Assembly: GCA_024364735.1 (NCBI GenBank)
Contig: JAGFNQ010000854.1
Location: 623,856 to 687,855, forward strand
DNA from: Boesenbergia rotunda
Lineage: Eukaryota; Streptophyta; Magnoliopsida; Zingiberales; Zingiberaceae
DNA: 64,000 bases
Reading direction: 5' to 3'
This document shows positions 1 through 10,700 of this stretch, piece after piece. Position 1 is the stretch's first letter, and each line of letters opens with the position of its first letter. The position numbers and the translations under genes were made by a program. The notes below the pieces were generated by a model. The model ran no database searches. It was not told the DNA's origin and saw only the letters and a program-made list of their open reading frames with translations.

Positions 1-1386
1 GCAACGAGCTGGCATTTCGAATATAGGATGACTCGAGCGGCTCCCACGTGCCTGGCTGCTTGTAACCCTGCTAGGATCGCCTCATACTCAGCTTCATTGT
101 TGGTGGCTCAGAAGTGGAGCCGGATAGATAAATGTAATGTATCTCCCCGGGGGGAAACCATTAGCACCCCAACTCCGCTGTGCTTGCTATTGGACGACCC
201 ATTGACATAGATCTTCCAAACTCCTTTGGCTTCTGGCTCAGGAACAGCTTCGAGCATGAAATCTAAAAGAGATTGTGCTTGATGGCAGTACGAGGCTGGT
301 ACTCAATCCCATACTCGCTCAGTTCTGTGGTACATTTGATCAACCGACCTGAAGCTTCCGGATTGGTGAGGACTCATCCGAGCGGGCTGTTGGTGAGAAC
401 TACAATAGGATGTGCTAAGAAGTATGGCCAGAGCCTCTAGGCCATTAATACCAGAGCATAGGCCAACTTTTCCATCGTAGTGTATCGTGTCTATGCGTCC
501 TTCAGGAGGTGTCCGAAGAAGTAGACCGGATACTGTACAATACCTTCTTCTCGGATGAGCGCAGAGCCCACCGCTTGCTCAGCTGCGGACAGGTAGACGA
601 ATAATGTCTCCCCTTCCACTGGCTTGTAAAGGATTGGGAAGCTCAGCTAGATAGGCTTTAAGATCTACAAATGCCTTCTCATACTGGTCGTCCCAGTCAA
701 ACTTGATTGTCTTTATCAAGATCTTGAAGAAGGGCAGGGTCTTGTTAGCAGACTTAGAGATAAACCTGGACAGGGTCGTAATTCTGCCATTCAGCTGTTG
801 TAATAGCGGGGAGACGACATGTCCAGAATAGCCTTTACTTTTTCTGAATTAGCCTCAATTTCCCTCTCCGTCACCCTATACCCTAAGAACCGGCCACTCT
901 TCACCCCAAACAGACATTTAGCGGGGTTCAGCTTCAGCCTGTTGGCCCTCAGGATAGCAAACGTCTCTTCCAGGTTGGCAATCATGTCTTTCCCTTTTTC
1001 GGTCTTGACCAGGATGTCGTCCACGTATACTTCGATGTTCCTCCTTATTTGATGTTGAAAGACTTTATCTATCATCCGCTGATAGGTCACGCCGGCGTTA
1101 CGCAACCCATAAGGCCTGACTTATAGCAATAAGTCCCATCTGTTGTCACAAAACTGACCTTCTCTTGGTCTTCAGGAGCGAGGGGGACTTGGTGATATCC
1201 CTAGTAAGCATCCAATATCGAAATAAAATCGCAACCAAAAGTAGAATCCACTAGTCGGTCTATCCGAGGCAAGGGGTAGCAGTCTTTAGGGCAGGATTTA
1301 TTCAAATCTCTAAAATTGATACAGACCCGCCATTTACCACCCGACCTAGGGACAAGTACTACATTAGCTAACCAAGTCGGGAACTG
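1..1386 (-). pseudogene. Tat-type pol fragment: RT core and RNase H
   Basis: This minus-strand stretch is the downstream part of a Ty3/gypsy polyprotein that would copy element RNA into DNA. The RT catalytic motif YVDDILVK is visible, with YVDD at 1016-1027, followed by typical thumb sequence (LNPAKCLFGVKSGRFLGY). Nearer the left edge the conceptual frame shows connection and RNase H-like sequence (SALIREEGIVQYPVYFFGHLL, then LAHPIVVLTNSPLG). The longest open run is 791-1105; elsewhere the frame is broken by stops (for example inside the RNase H part) and by frame changes. Its upstream half lies at 22594-23750, beyond inserted RE-A. It is a decayed pseudogene. Confidence 0.85.
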
Positions 1387-1391
1387 AACTT

Positions 1392-2521
1392 TGTTGGGGC
1401 AATCGGCCCAAGTATGATCTGGAGGATCATGGGTTTTGATGTGTGTGTCAATATGATTAAGTTAGAGTTTGTTGTTGGTCTACTATGTGTATGTGAGTGT
1501 GCAGGTTTGCAGGTACACATAGACTTGGTTGGATGTCTTCAGGTGAAGGGTGGCATGGAGGCAAGCTGTTAGCTTGCGTGCGCATCCGAGGGACCATGGA
1601 CAAAGCAGGGATGATGAGCCGAGGGAAGCGGACTTCGAGGCGTACATGAAGGATATCATGGAGGCAAGCCGCGGGCTTGTGTGCCTATCCGAGGGACGAG
1701 GGCCAAAGTTGAAGAGGGCTTGAAGGCGACAGATCAAGGCTGCTGGTGCAGAGAAGATAAGCCAAGGGACACGGACTTCGAGGCATGCGTGAAGGGTGGC
1801 ATGGAGGCAAGCCGAGGGCTTGCGTGCACATCCGAGGGACGGGAGCCGAAGATGAAGAGGGCGTGAAGGCAATAGATCGAGACTGCTGATTGAAGAGTCA
1901 ACCAGGTCGTGAGGGTCCGAGTGTGAGTGTTTGTACTCGGTAACTAAGCCGAGAGGGTTCGAGTGTGGAGAGAAATGTACTCGGGAAGGGTAACCCTAGG
2001 CTTAGGGAAGGACCAGTCGACTACCCCAGGGGCAGTCGACTGGTGATGGCTAGTGATTCGAACGTTGGGCTTGTAACGGTCGAATCTGAGTGGGACCAAT
2101 CGACGACCCCAGGGGCAGTCGACTGGTAGCGGGCATTTCAGACTCGAGCTCTATTTAAAAGATCTCATTTCAGACTTTTCTTTCTTAGCGAAACTTGCTT
2201 GGTCAAAGCTTGTTAGTAGCCTTTTGTCCTCAAGTAGTGTCCAGAAGTTGTGGTGAAGTTTCTCCACCCACAAGGAGCTATGAGATCTAGCCGGAGGTGC
2301 TCCGGGGAATCATTCACCGACGGATTAGGGATCGCCCACCTTACGGGCAACCGTGGAGTAGGAGTTTTATCTCCGAACCACGGAAATAGGTGTGTTCCTT
2401 TCGTTAGTTTTGTCTTTATTTAGTATATTCTATTTGTGCATTAACGATTGTAGGAAGAACGAATCGAAAGAAGCTATTCAACCCCCCCCCCCCCCTCTAG
2501 TTTGCGGATCATGATCTAACA
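1392..2521 (+). repeat. RE-A 5' LTR
   Basis: It starts TGTTGGGGCAATC and ends GATCTAACA. Its 5' part holds three degenerate copies of a unit around GGCATGGAGGCAAGC with CCGAGGGACG (about 1549, 1650 and 1795); the GCAAGC...GCTTGC parts can fold as small hairpins. Two copies of a palindrome with CAGTCGACTG-type arms around CCCCAGGGG lie at 2013-2043 and 2096-2126, followed 25 bp later by a TATA-like CTATTTAAAA (2151-2160). A C-run lies near the 3' end (about 2482-2496). The paired LTR is at 21482-22588. Confidence 0.9.
2013..2160 (+). promoter_or_regulatory. RE-A LTR promoter: paired palindromes plus TATA box
   Basis: Two near-perfect palindromes (CAGTCGACTG-like arms, CCCCAGGGG centre) at 2013-2043 and 2096-2126 stand immediately upstream of CTATTTAAAA at 2151-2160. 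A palindrome pair next to TATA recurs in the internal region (8098-8195), in the 3' LTR (22103-22230) and in a related LTR (61867-62024). An enhancer role is inferred from position; no binding protein is known to me. Confidence 0.6.
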
Positions 2522-2523
2522 AG

Positions 2524-2535
2524 TGGTATCAAAGC
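2524..2535 (+). promoter_or_regulatory. RE-A primer-binding site (initiator Met tRNA)
   Basis: TGGTATCAAAGC begins 3 bases after the 5' LTR. It matches the 3' end complement of initiator-Met tRNA with one change from TGGTATCAGAGC, as usual for Ty1/copia elements. Confidence 0.85.
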
Positions 2536-3240
2536 GAAGATCCACTCTCGTTGGAATAACCACCAAAAGAGCACATGCTAGAGGAAAGAGTGATGGAAAA
2601 CAAGTTGGGGATGACATCAACACTTCACCTCCCTATGATCATGAAGATTTTGACTATTGGAGGACAAGAATGAAGACTTGGATTGGAATGGATTGGGAGT
2701 GCATGGTGGTGCTAGAAGAACCCTTCGAAGTTCCAAAGGATAAGCACGGGAAGAAGCTTCGAACTAGATATTGGGATAAAGAGCAACAAGAATAATCTAG
2801 GGCAAATAAGAAGGTAATTGATATATTAGTTAATATTGTGCCTAATAATGTTTTGAGTGGTGTAGGTGAGTATAAAAATGCATATGAGTTGTAGAATAAG
2901 TTAGAAGAATGTCATAAAAATCATATACAAGCTCAAATAGTGGAAGAGCCCAAGGAGGTAAGTTCAATGGTCTAAGAAGACCAAGAAGAAAAAGAGTTGT
3001 CAGCCACATCAAGTGAAGAGGCACAATCAAGTGAAAGATCATCCACCACATCAAGAGAAGAAGAAGGGGTGTCAACTTCAAGGATTAAGGGGGAGGAGAG
3101 ACCCTCTTCAACACCGGAGCGAGAAAAAGCTCCAACCTCCACCAAAGCAAAATCAAAGGATCATATCATATGCTTTGGATGCAACAAGAAGGGGCACTAC
3201 AAGGACAAGTGTCCATTAGGTAAGAAGGAGGTAAACCCTA
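2536..3240 (+). pseudogene. RE-A gag, N-terminal part to first CCHC zinc knuckle
   Basis: Gag would form the particle shell and bind element RNA. One frame runs from beside the PBS to 3240 with stops at 2793 and near 2892 and 2973, and with no clear in-frame ATG, so it is not expressible as read. Early sequence (DYWRTRMKTW) resembles the start of a copia gag; most of the following UBN2 region is missing. A Ser/Glu-rich stretch then leads to the knuckle CFGCNKKGHYKDKCP (CX2CX4HX4C) at about 3174-3218. RE-C interrupts the frame at 3241. It resumes in frame at 6728 once RE-C and one CCCTA copy are removed. Confidence 0.75.
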
Positions 3241-4176
3241 TGTAAGTACCCCTGGTTGGTTTGATGTGATCAACCGATTTAAGTTAGGTCCTGGTGTGTT
3301 TAATCCCTTTCCTAAGTGTGCAGGAGCTTAGGTACGGAGGAAGTCGAGCGTAAGATGTAGCGAGCGAGAAGGATTGTGTGGGGAAGTGAGCCGATGGGCT
3401 CGGTACAATCCGAGGGACGCGGAAGTTGCGGAAGAATACGCCGGTGGAGCAAGAAGGACACGCGCGACGTCCGAGGGATGAGAAGCCGGGAGGAAGGACG
3501 CTCGAGGGGCAAAAGGCCAGAGTCGGGTTCGGGTGAGCCTAACTTCGGTTAGCCAGAAATCACCCAGAAGACGAAGAACCAAAAGACTGGTCAGTTTGAC
3601 CATGTCAAACCAGGGACTCGAAAAAAAAAGAATTTAATTGCTGCTAAGAAGACTCGATCCCAAGACCTTACCTTAGATATGTTGTCATGGTTACCACTTG
3701 GGATAACAGGAGATGACAACATATAGTTGCTGATGTTACTACTTGAAGATCACAACAGCGAAGTCTAGAGCAGAAGAAAAAGACTCAAAGGATAAAACTT
3801 TATCCTTTAATCAGATCCAATGGATGCAGTTTAATCCCATCCATGATCAACCGTTCAGATTACATCCATGGATCAACGGCCAAGAGAAAATTCCTCAACA
3901 ATCAACAATCCAGATTTATTCTCTTAAGCTATAAATAGGCTTAGAGTTTCAGCCTTTTCATTCATTCAATTAATTCATTCTTGTAAAATCTCTAAAAGTC
4001 TAGCGTGCTATTTTTGTAAGGCTTCTCCGCCACAAGGAGATTTTTATTGAGCGCCCACTGCCTTGGAAGCAACGTCCTTAGTTGCGACCAAGCTTTTTTT
4101 AAAGACGAGTGCCTCCACTTTCATATTTTTTTTACCGTGTATTCACCCCCTCTAGCCGGTCCAACCCGATCCAACA
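3241..4176 (+). repeat. RE-C 5' LTR
   Basis: It runs from TGTAAGTACC to CCAACA. The 5' part contains CCGAGGGACG motifs like those of the RE-A LTR. A TATA-like CTATAAATAGGC lies at 3929-3940, preceded by repeated ATCCATG and ATCAACGG words. Open reading frames on the minus strand here recur in the other LTR and are LTR shadows. Confidence 0.92.
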
Positions 4177-4178
4177 AG

Positions 4179-4191
4179 TGGTATCAGAGCC
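4179..4191 (+). promoter_or_regulatory. RE-C primer-binding site
   Basis: TGGTATCAGAGCC lies 2 bases after the LTR and is an exact initiator-Met tRNA match. Confidence 0.9.
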
Positions 4192-4239
4192 AAGGTCACC
4201 GTAGAAGGACTAACCGCCGACTGTTGCAATTTCGAGAAA

Positions 4240-4941
4240 ATGGTTGGAGTCATAATCTACCCGCCGAAGTTTGAGGGGGAGTTCGCAATGTGGAAACGCT
4301 GAATGCAGGTATTTTTTAAAATTGATATTGAACTGCTACTAATTATGAAAAATGGTTTTTCAGTTTCTAAAGACAACAACGACAAGGATAAAGAAATAAG
4401 GTCGTGGACCAAGAAGGAGCAAGTAGACTTTGTAGCAAACAACAAAGCTGAATTTCATCTGCTAGCTGTTCTTCCTACGCAAGAAGTCAACCGCATCGAG
4501 AATTATAACTCAGCAAAAGAGCTCTGGGAGAAATTCTTAGAATTGCATGAAGGTACCTCAAAGGTAAAACTGAAGGCCACCTGGGACGAGTCCTCGTCAG
4601 AAGAGTTGGAAGGTCAAGAATACGTAGGACTTGCACTGATGGCAAATCATCAAGAAGGGAGCACTAATGAAGGGGGAGAGACGTCAGAAGAAAGTGACGA
4701 CGAAAGAGGAACCTCGCTTTTCGAAAGCGACCCGGTAAGTGAGGTTTGTTTTCTTCCTCATGATCAGTTATATGCTGGAGTTAAAGCCTTGCTCAAATCT
4801 AATTGTAGATTAGAAAAAGCAAATTTGAAATTAAAAAATGAATTAGCACTTACATTCTCTTCTAAAATTTTGAAAAATGAAAATGATAATTTGAAAAATC
4901 TAGTGCAAAAATTAGAACTTGATATTGCATATTTACGATAA
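4240..4941 (+). pseudogene. RE-C gag remnant with internal deletion
   Basis: The frame begins at ATG 4240 (PPKFEGEFAMWK, a copia gag N-terminus), meets a TGA at 4300-4302 and continues to 4941. The UBN2-type part is recognisable (YNSAKELWEKFLELHEGTSK) but then jumps directly to the acidic segment that normally follows the zinc knuckle (ATWDESSSEE). The middle of gag and the CCHC knuckle are therefore deleted. The C-terminal third looks coiled-coil (Leu/Lys/Asn-rich). A gag without a knuckle is unlikely to package RNA by itself. The reading frame otherwise stays open for 212 codons. Confidence 0.8.
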
Positions 4942-5784
4942 AAGAAAAATAGTTTTTCTGATAATTTAAATTGGTATTTTAAAAACCATAAGGGTCAATT
5001 TAAAAAAGTACCCAAAAGTTATATTCCGCCTATGTTTTTAATTAATCCTGTAGACAGGAACTTATTTTGGGTTACGAAATTTGTTTTAAACGAATAAGAT
5101 TTTTATTATTCATGTGTAGAATTTTTTTTTCAAAAATTTTGTTTTTTTTTGCACAATTATGTTGTCCATCTATTGGGAATTTTTTTCAAATACTTTTCAG
5201 TTTTATGATTTTTCGCTCGAAATTTGAAATTAAAAATTAAAAATAGATAAATAATTTATTTTCATAGATCTATTTTTCATGATTCAAATATAGTGGAAAG
5301 AACTCATTATAATTTTTTAAAATTTTCAAAGTTTTTTATTCTTCAAAAACTCATATCTGTTGTTATTTTATTTATTTTCAGACTCGATGAACAAATTTAA
5401 AGCTAAATTTTTTTGTCCAAACTCATATCTTTTTCTTCGACTTTGACAAAAATATTAAAATTTTTTATAGATATTCAATTTTTTTTATGAATTGTTTCAA
5501 ATACGATAGAAAAACATTTTGGTATCAATGGGGGAGAGTTAGACTATAATTTTTTTAAAAAAAATACTTATAAAAATACAAAAAATAATTCTCCCTAATA
5601 TTGTTTCCCCGTTTTTTTGATGTGATCAAAGAGGGAGAAATATGGTTAAGTTAAGGGGTAGACTTTTAATTTACTCTAAATTTAAGTTTTTTTTAACTTA
5701 CATTGTTTACATTATTATGTATGTTTTATTTATTTTGTTTACCGTAACTTAACTCGGATTGAAGCACAATAAAAAGGGGGAGAT
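4942..5784 (+). other. RE-C AT-rich interior ending in polypurine tract
   Basis: About 840 bp of T- and A-run-rich DNA with no coding signal. It ends in the polypurine tract AAAAAGGGGGAGAT (5771-5784) directly before the 3' LTR; that tract would prime plus-strand synthesis. Confidence 0.75.
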
Positions 5785-6722
5785 TGTAAGTACCCCTGGT
5801 TGGTTTGATGTGATCAACCGATTTAAGATAGGTTTTGGTGTGTTTAATCCCTTTCCTAAGTGTGCAGGAGCTTAGGTACGGAGGAAGTCGAGCGTAAGAT
5901 GTAGCGAGCGAGAAGGATTGTGTGGGGAAGTGAGCCGACGGGCTCGGTACAATCCGAGGGACGCGGAAGCTGCGGAAGAATACGCCGGTGGAGCAAGAAG
6001 GACACGCGCGACGTCCGAGGGATGAGAAGCCGGGAGGAAGGACGCTCGAGGGGCAAAAGGCCAGAGTCGGGTTCGGGTGAGCCTAACTTCGGTTAGCCAG
6101 AAATCACCCAGAAGACGAAGAACCAAAAGACTGGTCAATTTGACCATGTCAAACCAGGGACTCGAAAAAAAAAAGAATTTAATTGCTGCTAAGAAGACTC
6201 AATCCCAAGACCTTACCTTAGATATGTTGTCATGGTTACCACTTGGGATAACAGGAGATGACAACATATAGTTGCTGATGTTACTACTTGAAGATCACAA
6301 CAGCGAAGTCTAGAGTAGAAGAAAAAGACTTAAAGGATAAAACTTTATCCTTTAATCAGATCCAATGGATGCAGTTTAATCCCATCCATGATCAACCGTT
6401 CAGATTACATCCATGGATCAACGGCTAAGAGAAAATTCCTCAACAATCAACAATCCAGATTTATTCTCTTAAGCTATAAATAGGCTTAGAGTTTCAGCCT
6501 TTTCATTCATTCAATTAATTCATTCTTGTAAAATCTCTAAAAGGCTAGCGTGCTATTTTTGTAAGGCTTCTCCGCCACAAGGAGATTTTTTATTGAGCGT
6601 CCACTGCCTTGGAAGCAATGTCCTTAGTTGCGACCAAGCTTTTTTTAAAGACGAGTGCCTCCACTTTCATATTTTTTTTACAGTGTATTCACCCCCTCTA
6701 GCCGGTCCAACCCGATCTAACA
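5785..6722 (+). repeat. RE-C 3' LTR
   Basis: Near-identical to 3241-4176 and followed by target duplication CCCTA (6723-6727). TATA-like CTATAAATAGGC lies at about 6474-6485. Confidence 0.92.
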
Positions 6723-6727
6723 CCCTA

Positions 6728-7461
6728 AACCTGGGTCTATTCATTTTAAATCTAACATGGGTTGTAGGGAAAAGAAAGAAAAGAAGCACATTAGGTGCTA
6801 TACTTGCGGGGAGCTAGGACATTATCACACTCAATGTCCAAGAAAAGGAGAGCTCAAGAAGATGAAGCATTTAAGAAGATGGGAAAAAGAGGAAAAGAAA
6901 AGGAGCTCACATCTAGGGGGAGCTACAAGGGTAAGGGAGGTAATCTCTAACATTACTTATGCTTCAAATGTGGTTATGAATGCTAGAAATAATAATGATT
7001 GCTTACCTATGCATAATTTTGGTTTCAAGTATCATGATAAAAATAGAAATGCTATTGCATGCCAAAATACTAAAGAATTCATGTTTCATGATAAATCTAG
7101 GGGTTCTAGACCTAAGGATCAAGGCATCAACCTTAAGAAAGGGAGACACATGCCTAGAAAAATGGGTAGATCTAGGAATGATCACAATGGACATGATGAT
7201 ACTAAGGTTAGAAATTTAGAAAAGGAAAATCAAGTTTTGAGGGCAAAGCTTGATAAATTAGAAAAGAACCTAGATAGACTCATTAGAGAGTCCAAGGGAT
7301 TGAGTGTGATACCGAATGATCAACACATTAAAAATGATAGGTCGGGTCTAGGATATCACCCTAGGAGGTCAAATGATAGCAAAAAGTCATATTCAAGGAT
7401 GTCTTATGATTATGGTAAAGGAAAGGTCAAAAATGGCAAGGAAAAGCCATTTATAAGGTAA
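6728..7461 (+). pseudogene. RE-A gag, C-terminal part with second zinc knuckle
   Basis: This continues the RE-A gag frame after the RE-C insertion. It opens with a second knuckle, CYTCGELGHYHTQCP (CX2CX4HX4C), then a basic Lys/Arg/Asn/Asp/His-rich tail of about 210 residues with a short coiled-coil-like stretch (LEKENQVLRAKLDKLEKNLD). The frame is open from 6757 to the TAA at 7459. Past the stop the same frame shows several more stops, so the original protein probably ran further. Two knuckles separated by RE-C would have given an RNA-binding tail. It is broken by the insertion and by upstream stops. Confidence 0.75.
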
Positions 7462-8097
7462 AAGAAGGATTTAACCAAGAAAAAGGTATATAAAGTTAAG
7501 AGAGTGATAGGTGAAGGTCAAGAAGCACCGGAGGAACACTAGTGTGGTCTGCCTTTGTAGATAAGTCACCTAGGGAGGTGACTAGGGCTAAGAGCTCAAG
7601 AGAGAGCTCTAGAGGACAAAATGGGATCCATAGTCAATGGATTTCAGGAGGATTTCTTCAAGGAGATTAGATGGATTTAGGGATATGCCAAAGGATTTGA
7701 AAGACTCATTTGAGTCTTAGTCCTAAAGAATTGGCACACTAAAAGGAGATTTATAGGGGAAAAGATGAAAATAGGATCATATTAGGTAGAAATTGGTGTT
7801 TAATGTGTAAGAGTCATATAACTCAATGCTAGGAACGTATTGTGATTAATTATGGGAAGATACATCAAGAAGAAGTCAAAACTAGAACTTTTGGCTAAGT
7901 CTCAATTACAGAATTTAGGTAGTTTTGAGTTTCATGCTAATATTGGGATCCGGAGTAGATTTGTTTGAAAATATATTTTTTCCAAGTAAAGATAGGCTCC
8001 ACAAACTTCTCCATGAAATTTCAGATTTTTTGGAGGGTTGTGGAATTAGTTACATATTTCTGAAATTCGGACTGAAAAACTAGGAATTCACAAGTAT
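7462..8097 (+). other. RE-A interior where pol would be expected; none seen
   Basis: About 640 bp separate the gag stop from the internal promoter-like block. All frames are short. I see no protease DSG/DTG motif, integrase HHCC or DDE, RT YVDD or RNase H signature. The first part may be residual gag tail; the rest is unassigned. Confidence 0.6.
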
Positions 8098-8195
8098 CAG
8101 TTGACTGCCCTGGGGGCAGTCGACTGAAGTCTCAGGTCGGTTTCTCAGTTGACTGCACCAGGGGCAGTTGACTGGTAAGCGTCGGTTTAAATAAG
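8098..8195 (+). promoter_or_regulatory. RE-A internal promoter-like block copying the LTR motif
   Basis: Two palindromes with CAGTYGACTG arms around CCCTGGGGG- or CACCAGGGG-type centres lie at 8098-8126 and 8146-8175. A TATA-like TTTAAATAAG follows at 8186-8195. This repeats the LTR arrangement (2013-2160) and stands about 200 bp upstream of the accessory gene's first ATG (8391). The sequence is seen directly; promoter function is inferred. The downstream C/T-rich stretch is leader-like. Confidence 0.6.
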
Positions 8196-8390
8196 AACAG
8201 TCGCGCGGGGGTGGCCAAAACCTAGGGTTTTGCGTGCCACCCCCTGCGAGATCTTCTCTGCCCCGACCTCCTCTCGTGTTCTAAGGTCCTCCCAAGCTCT
8301 AAAACACCTCTCTAGCCTCCTCCCACCTTAGATCTGAATCTAGGGTTAGTGAAACTCCTCCTTTCAAGTTGATCTTCATCAAGTCTCATC

Positions 8391-8947
8391 ATGAAGCGAG
8401 TGGGAAAACGATAATACCTTGCATAGTTTGAATTTTCCCATTTAAATCATGGTTTGGAACTAATTTGGCCTATTTTGCTTGGTTTTCCTTGGTTTTCTCT
8501 TGTTATAGGATGTTGGGGGTACATGCATTGGTATGTCACATGTTTAGGGTTGCACATAAAAGGCAAAAGGGTGAGGGATCATCTCACCAAGGTCAGGGAG
8601 ACCTGGAGGGACCTCGGTTTAGGTCCGATGAGTATCGGAAAGTGTTTGAGAGTGCGACCTTCATTATAATGAATTGCCACTATCTCAACCGATCCTATTT
8701 CCAGGAGATTCCTCCCATCATTGAAATCATTGCGTATTTTAGGCTGGAACAACTGGTTTATTGCCAACACTCCATTAATTTTGACCTATGTAAGGAGTTC
8801 TAAGCGAACCTTACATCTGTTGGTGCCCAGAACGATGTATACGAGTCGATGGTGCAAGGGGTTACCATTCCAATCACACCCGACGTGTTGCAAGCATTTT
8901 TAGGGTGTAGAGTGTCAAATAGCTAGTTTACATGTTTCCCCAAAGTT
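8391..8947 (+). pseudogene. RE-A accessory gene, 5' part (putative plant transposon protein type)
   Basis: A candidate start at 8391 gives a short basic peptide (MKRVGKR). The main frame is entered after a T-rich stretch ending in AG (8546-8547 or 8507-8508), so a small intron is possible; its donor site is not clear. The open part covers AHKRQKGEGSSHQG, then FRSDEYRKVFES and IIAYFRLEQLVYCQHSINFDLCKEF. Stops follow at 8801 (TAA) and 8924 (TAG). The frame continues at 19745 after RE-D. The same family is encoded by RE-D at 14289-15480 (compare LDHLVFCTHPVYSTLCAEFY). I recognise it as the domain annotated in plants as putative plant transposon protein; its function is unknown. Confidence 0.65.
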
Positions 8948-8952
8948 GATGA

Positions 8953-10212
8953 TGTTGGATCGGAGAAAAAGATAGAGGGGGGGTGAATATCGTTGTCAAA
9001 TTTTTCGGAAAGTTAAAGAATATACGCAGCGGTAAATAAGAAACAAATCGCGAACATAGGTAGTTTTACTTGGTTCGGAGTCGCAGTCGGCTCCTACTCC
9101 AAGGCCCATGGTCCTTGACCGTTTACTTTGGGCAATTCTATATTCGAGAAAGCTTTTACAAATTGAATGTACAGATATAGAATTGGAAATTGAAATTGAC
9201 AACACTTTCGTAATTAAAGTTTACCGATGCCCGAGGTGGATCGAATTTCAGAGCAGAGGGTCATCGTCGGCACTGGAATCTCGAGGTCGAAGTTTATCGG
9301 AGCGTAGCGCTTGAGCGAAAGTGTCTGGATCATTCAGAACAATTGATTGTTGAAGCCTTGGGGGTGAACCCCCTTTTATAGCACCCATACGGGCGCCTGT
9401 GTCGATGGGGGCGCCTAAAATGTGGCCTTCCCTGTGCGATCTCTTATCCACAGGCTCGGTTAGCGCTTATCCATCTCCACTTGGGCGCCTGAGCTGATGG
9501 GGGCGCCCGTGACCTCACGAGCGCCTGACCTGCCTTGGTCCAGAGGCTTCACAGCTGTGATTTGGAGTTTGCCTTCACACTGGGGCGCCCGTATCCATAC
9601 GGGCGCCTGAGTCCATCCGGGCGCCTAGCCCCAGTGAGGCACCTCGCTTGTAACTGAGTCAATCCTTCGATCCTGCAACTTATGTTAGTTCCAAAACACA
9701 ACAAGCAAATGTGTCAGCCATTAGTTACAACTGTAGCTGTCTTGGTTCTGACTTCGGTCTCCCAAATGGAACCCTAGGTCGAACCGACACCTACTGTTCC
9801 CTCGATGAGGAACGGGTCCTCACCTACTCCACTCAGGAGTGTTTACCTTTTGTCAACCGGCTCCTCCGGTTGGACTTTTGCCCAATCCACCTGACCAGGT
9901 CTTCGTGCCCAACTTCCGGTCAGGTCTTCTTGCCCAACTTCCGGTCAGGTCTTCGGTGCCCAGCCCCTTGCCTGGACTTCTTGCCCAGTCCTCAACCAGG
10001 ACTTCTTTGCCCGACTTCCGGTCAGGTCTTCTTGCCCAGTACTTGACCAGGACTTCTTTGCCCAGCCCTTTACCAGGACTTCTTGCCTAGTGTACCTAGG
10101 ACTTTTCCTGCATACTCAGTAAACATGTTAGATCACAGTAACACAACTTAACTTCTGAACCCTTTGCCATTATCAAAATCCAGGTTTGACTTAAGTGTTG
10201 CCTGCACCAACA
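8953..10212 (-). repeat. RE-D 3' LTR
   Basis: On the plus strand it starts TGTTGGATCGGAG and ends TGCACCAACA. It contains an array of GGGCGCC-type motifs (about 9386-9633) next to a TATA box (GCTATAAAAG on minus, about 9371-9381). Beyond that lies a tandem array of CCTGRYC...GGGCA units (about 9885-10085) and the shared GGTCGAACCGAC segment. Open frames such as 9711-10090 are repeat shadows. Confidence 0.9.
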
Positions 10213-10226
10213 ATCTCCCCCTTTTT
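10213..10226 (-). promoter_or_regulatory. RE-D polypurine tract
   Basis: The minus strand reads AAAAAGGGGGAGAT immediately before the 3' LTR; it is the plus-strand primer site. Confidence 0.85.
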
Positions 10227-10354
10227 GATTTATGGCAACATGGTTCAAAAAGTTAAGTTAAAGAAACAAGCAATGTAAGAGATATTTAGTTTTCTCCCCC
10301 TGAAAAAATACTCCCCCTGAGTTTTTCAAAAAATAAGTGGGGTTTTTGAAAACA

Positions 10355-10700
10355 CTTCTAAGTCCTCGACTATTCTTAGAGAAACTCAAAAGAGATTTTT
10401 CAGTTGAGATACTTAGAAGTTTTTTCAAGAGATTTTCAAGTTTAAATACTTAGAAATTTTTCCAAAACAATTTTAAGTTTAAACACTTAAAAAATTTTCA
10501 AAAGGATTTTAAGTTAAGCACTTAGAAAATTTTCCAAGATAATTTTAATTTTAAACACTTAGAAAATTTTCAAAACAATTTTAAGTTTGAACACTTAGAA
10601 AATTTTCCAAAAGTAATTTTAAGTTTAAACACTTAGAAAATTTTCCAAAAGTAATTTTAAGTTTAAACACTCAGAAAATTTTCCAAATCATTTTTTTTAT
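10355..10700 (-). repeat. RE-D AT-rich tandem array, unit about 37 bp
   Basis: On the plus strand, CACTTAGAAAATTTTCC followed by ATTTTAAGTTTAAA recurs about nine times with small length changes. It is non-coding and lies close to the polypurine tract. RE-E and RE-F hold comparable but not identical T/A-rich arrays in the same relative place. Confidence 0.75.

Larger units (their letters stand above)
3241..6722 (+). mobile_element. RE-C: short non-autonomous SIRE-like element nested in RE-A gag
   Basis: LTRs at 3241-4176 and 5785-6722 start TGTAAGTACCCC and end near CCGATCYAACA, and are flanked by CCCTA (3236-3240 and 6723-6727). The interior is only 1.6 kb: PBS, a gag remnant and AT-rich DNA to the PPT. 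By eye the LTRs differ at roughly 15-20 positions plus small indels, mostly C/T, which suggests a fairly recent insertion. There is no pol, so mobility must have relied on another element's enzymes. Confidence 0.92.

Noticed and set aside
4942..5784. Search for pol remnants in the RE-C interior
   Set aside because: Only T/A-rich DNA; no catalytic motif in any frame.
9711..10090. Proline-rich ORFs in two frames on the plus strand
   Set aside because: They come from the tandem repeats of the RE-D LTR, recur at 19182-19624, and run antisense to the element.
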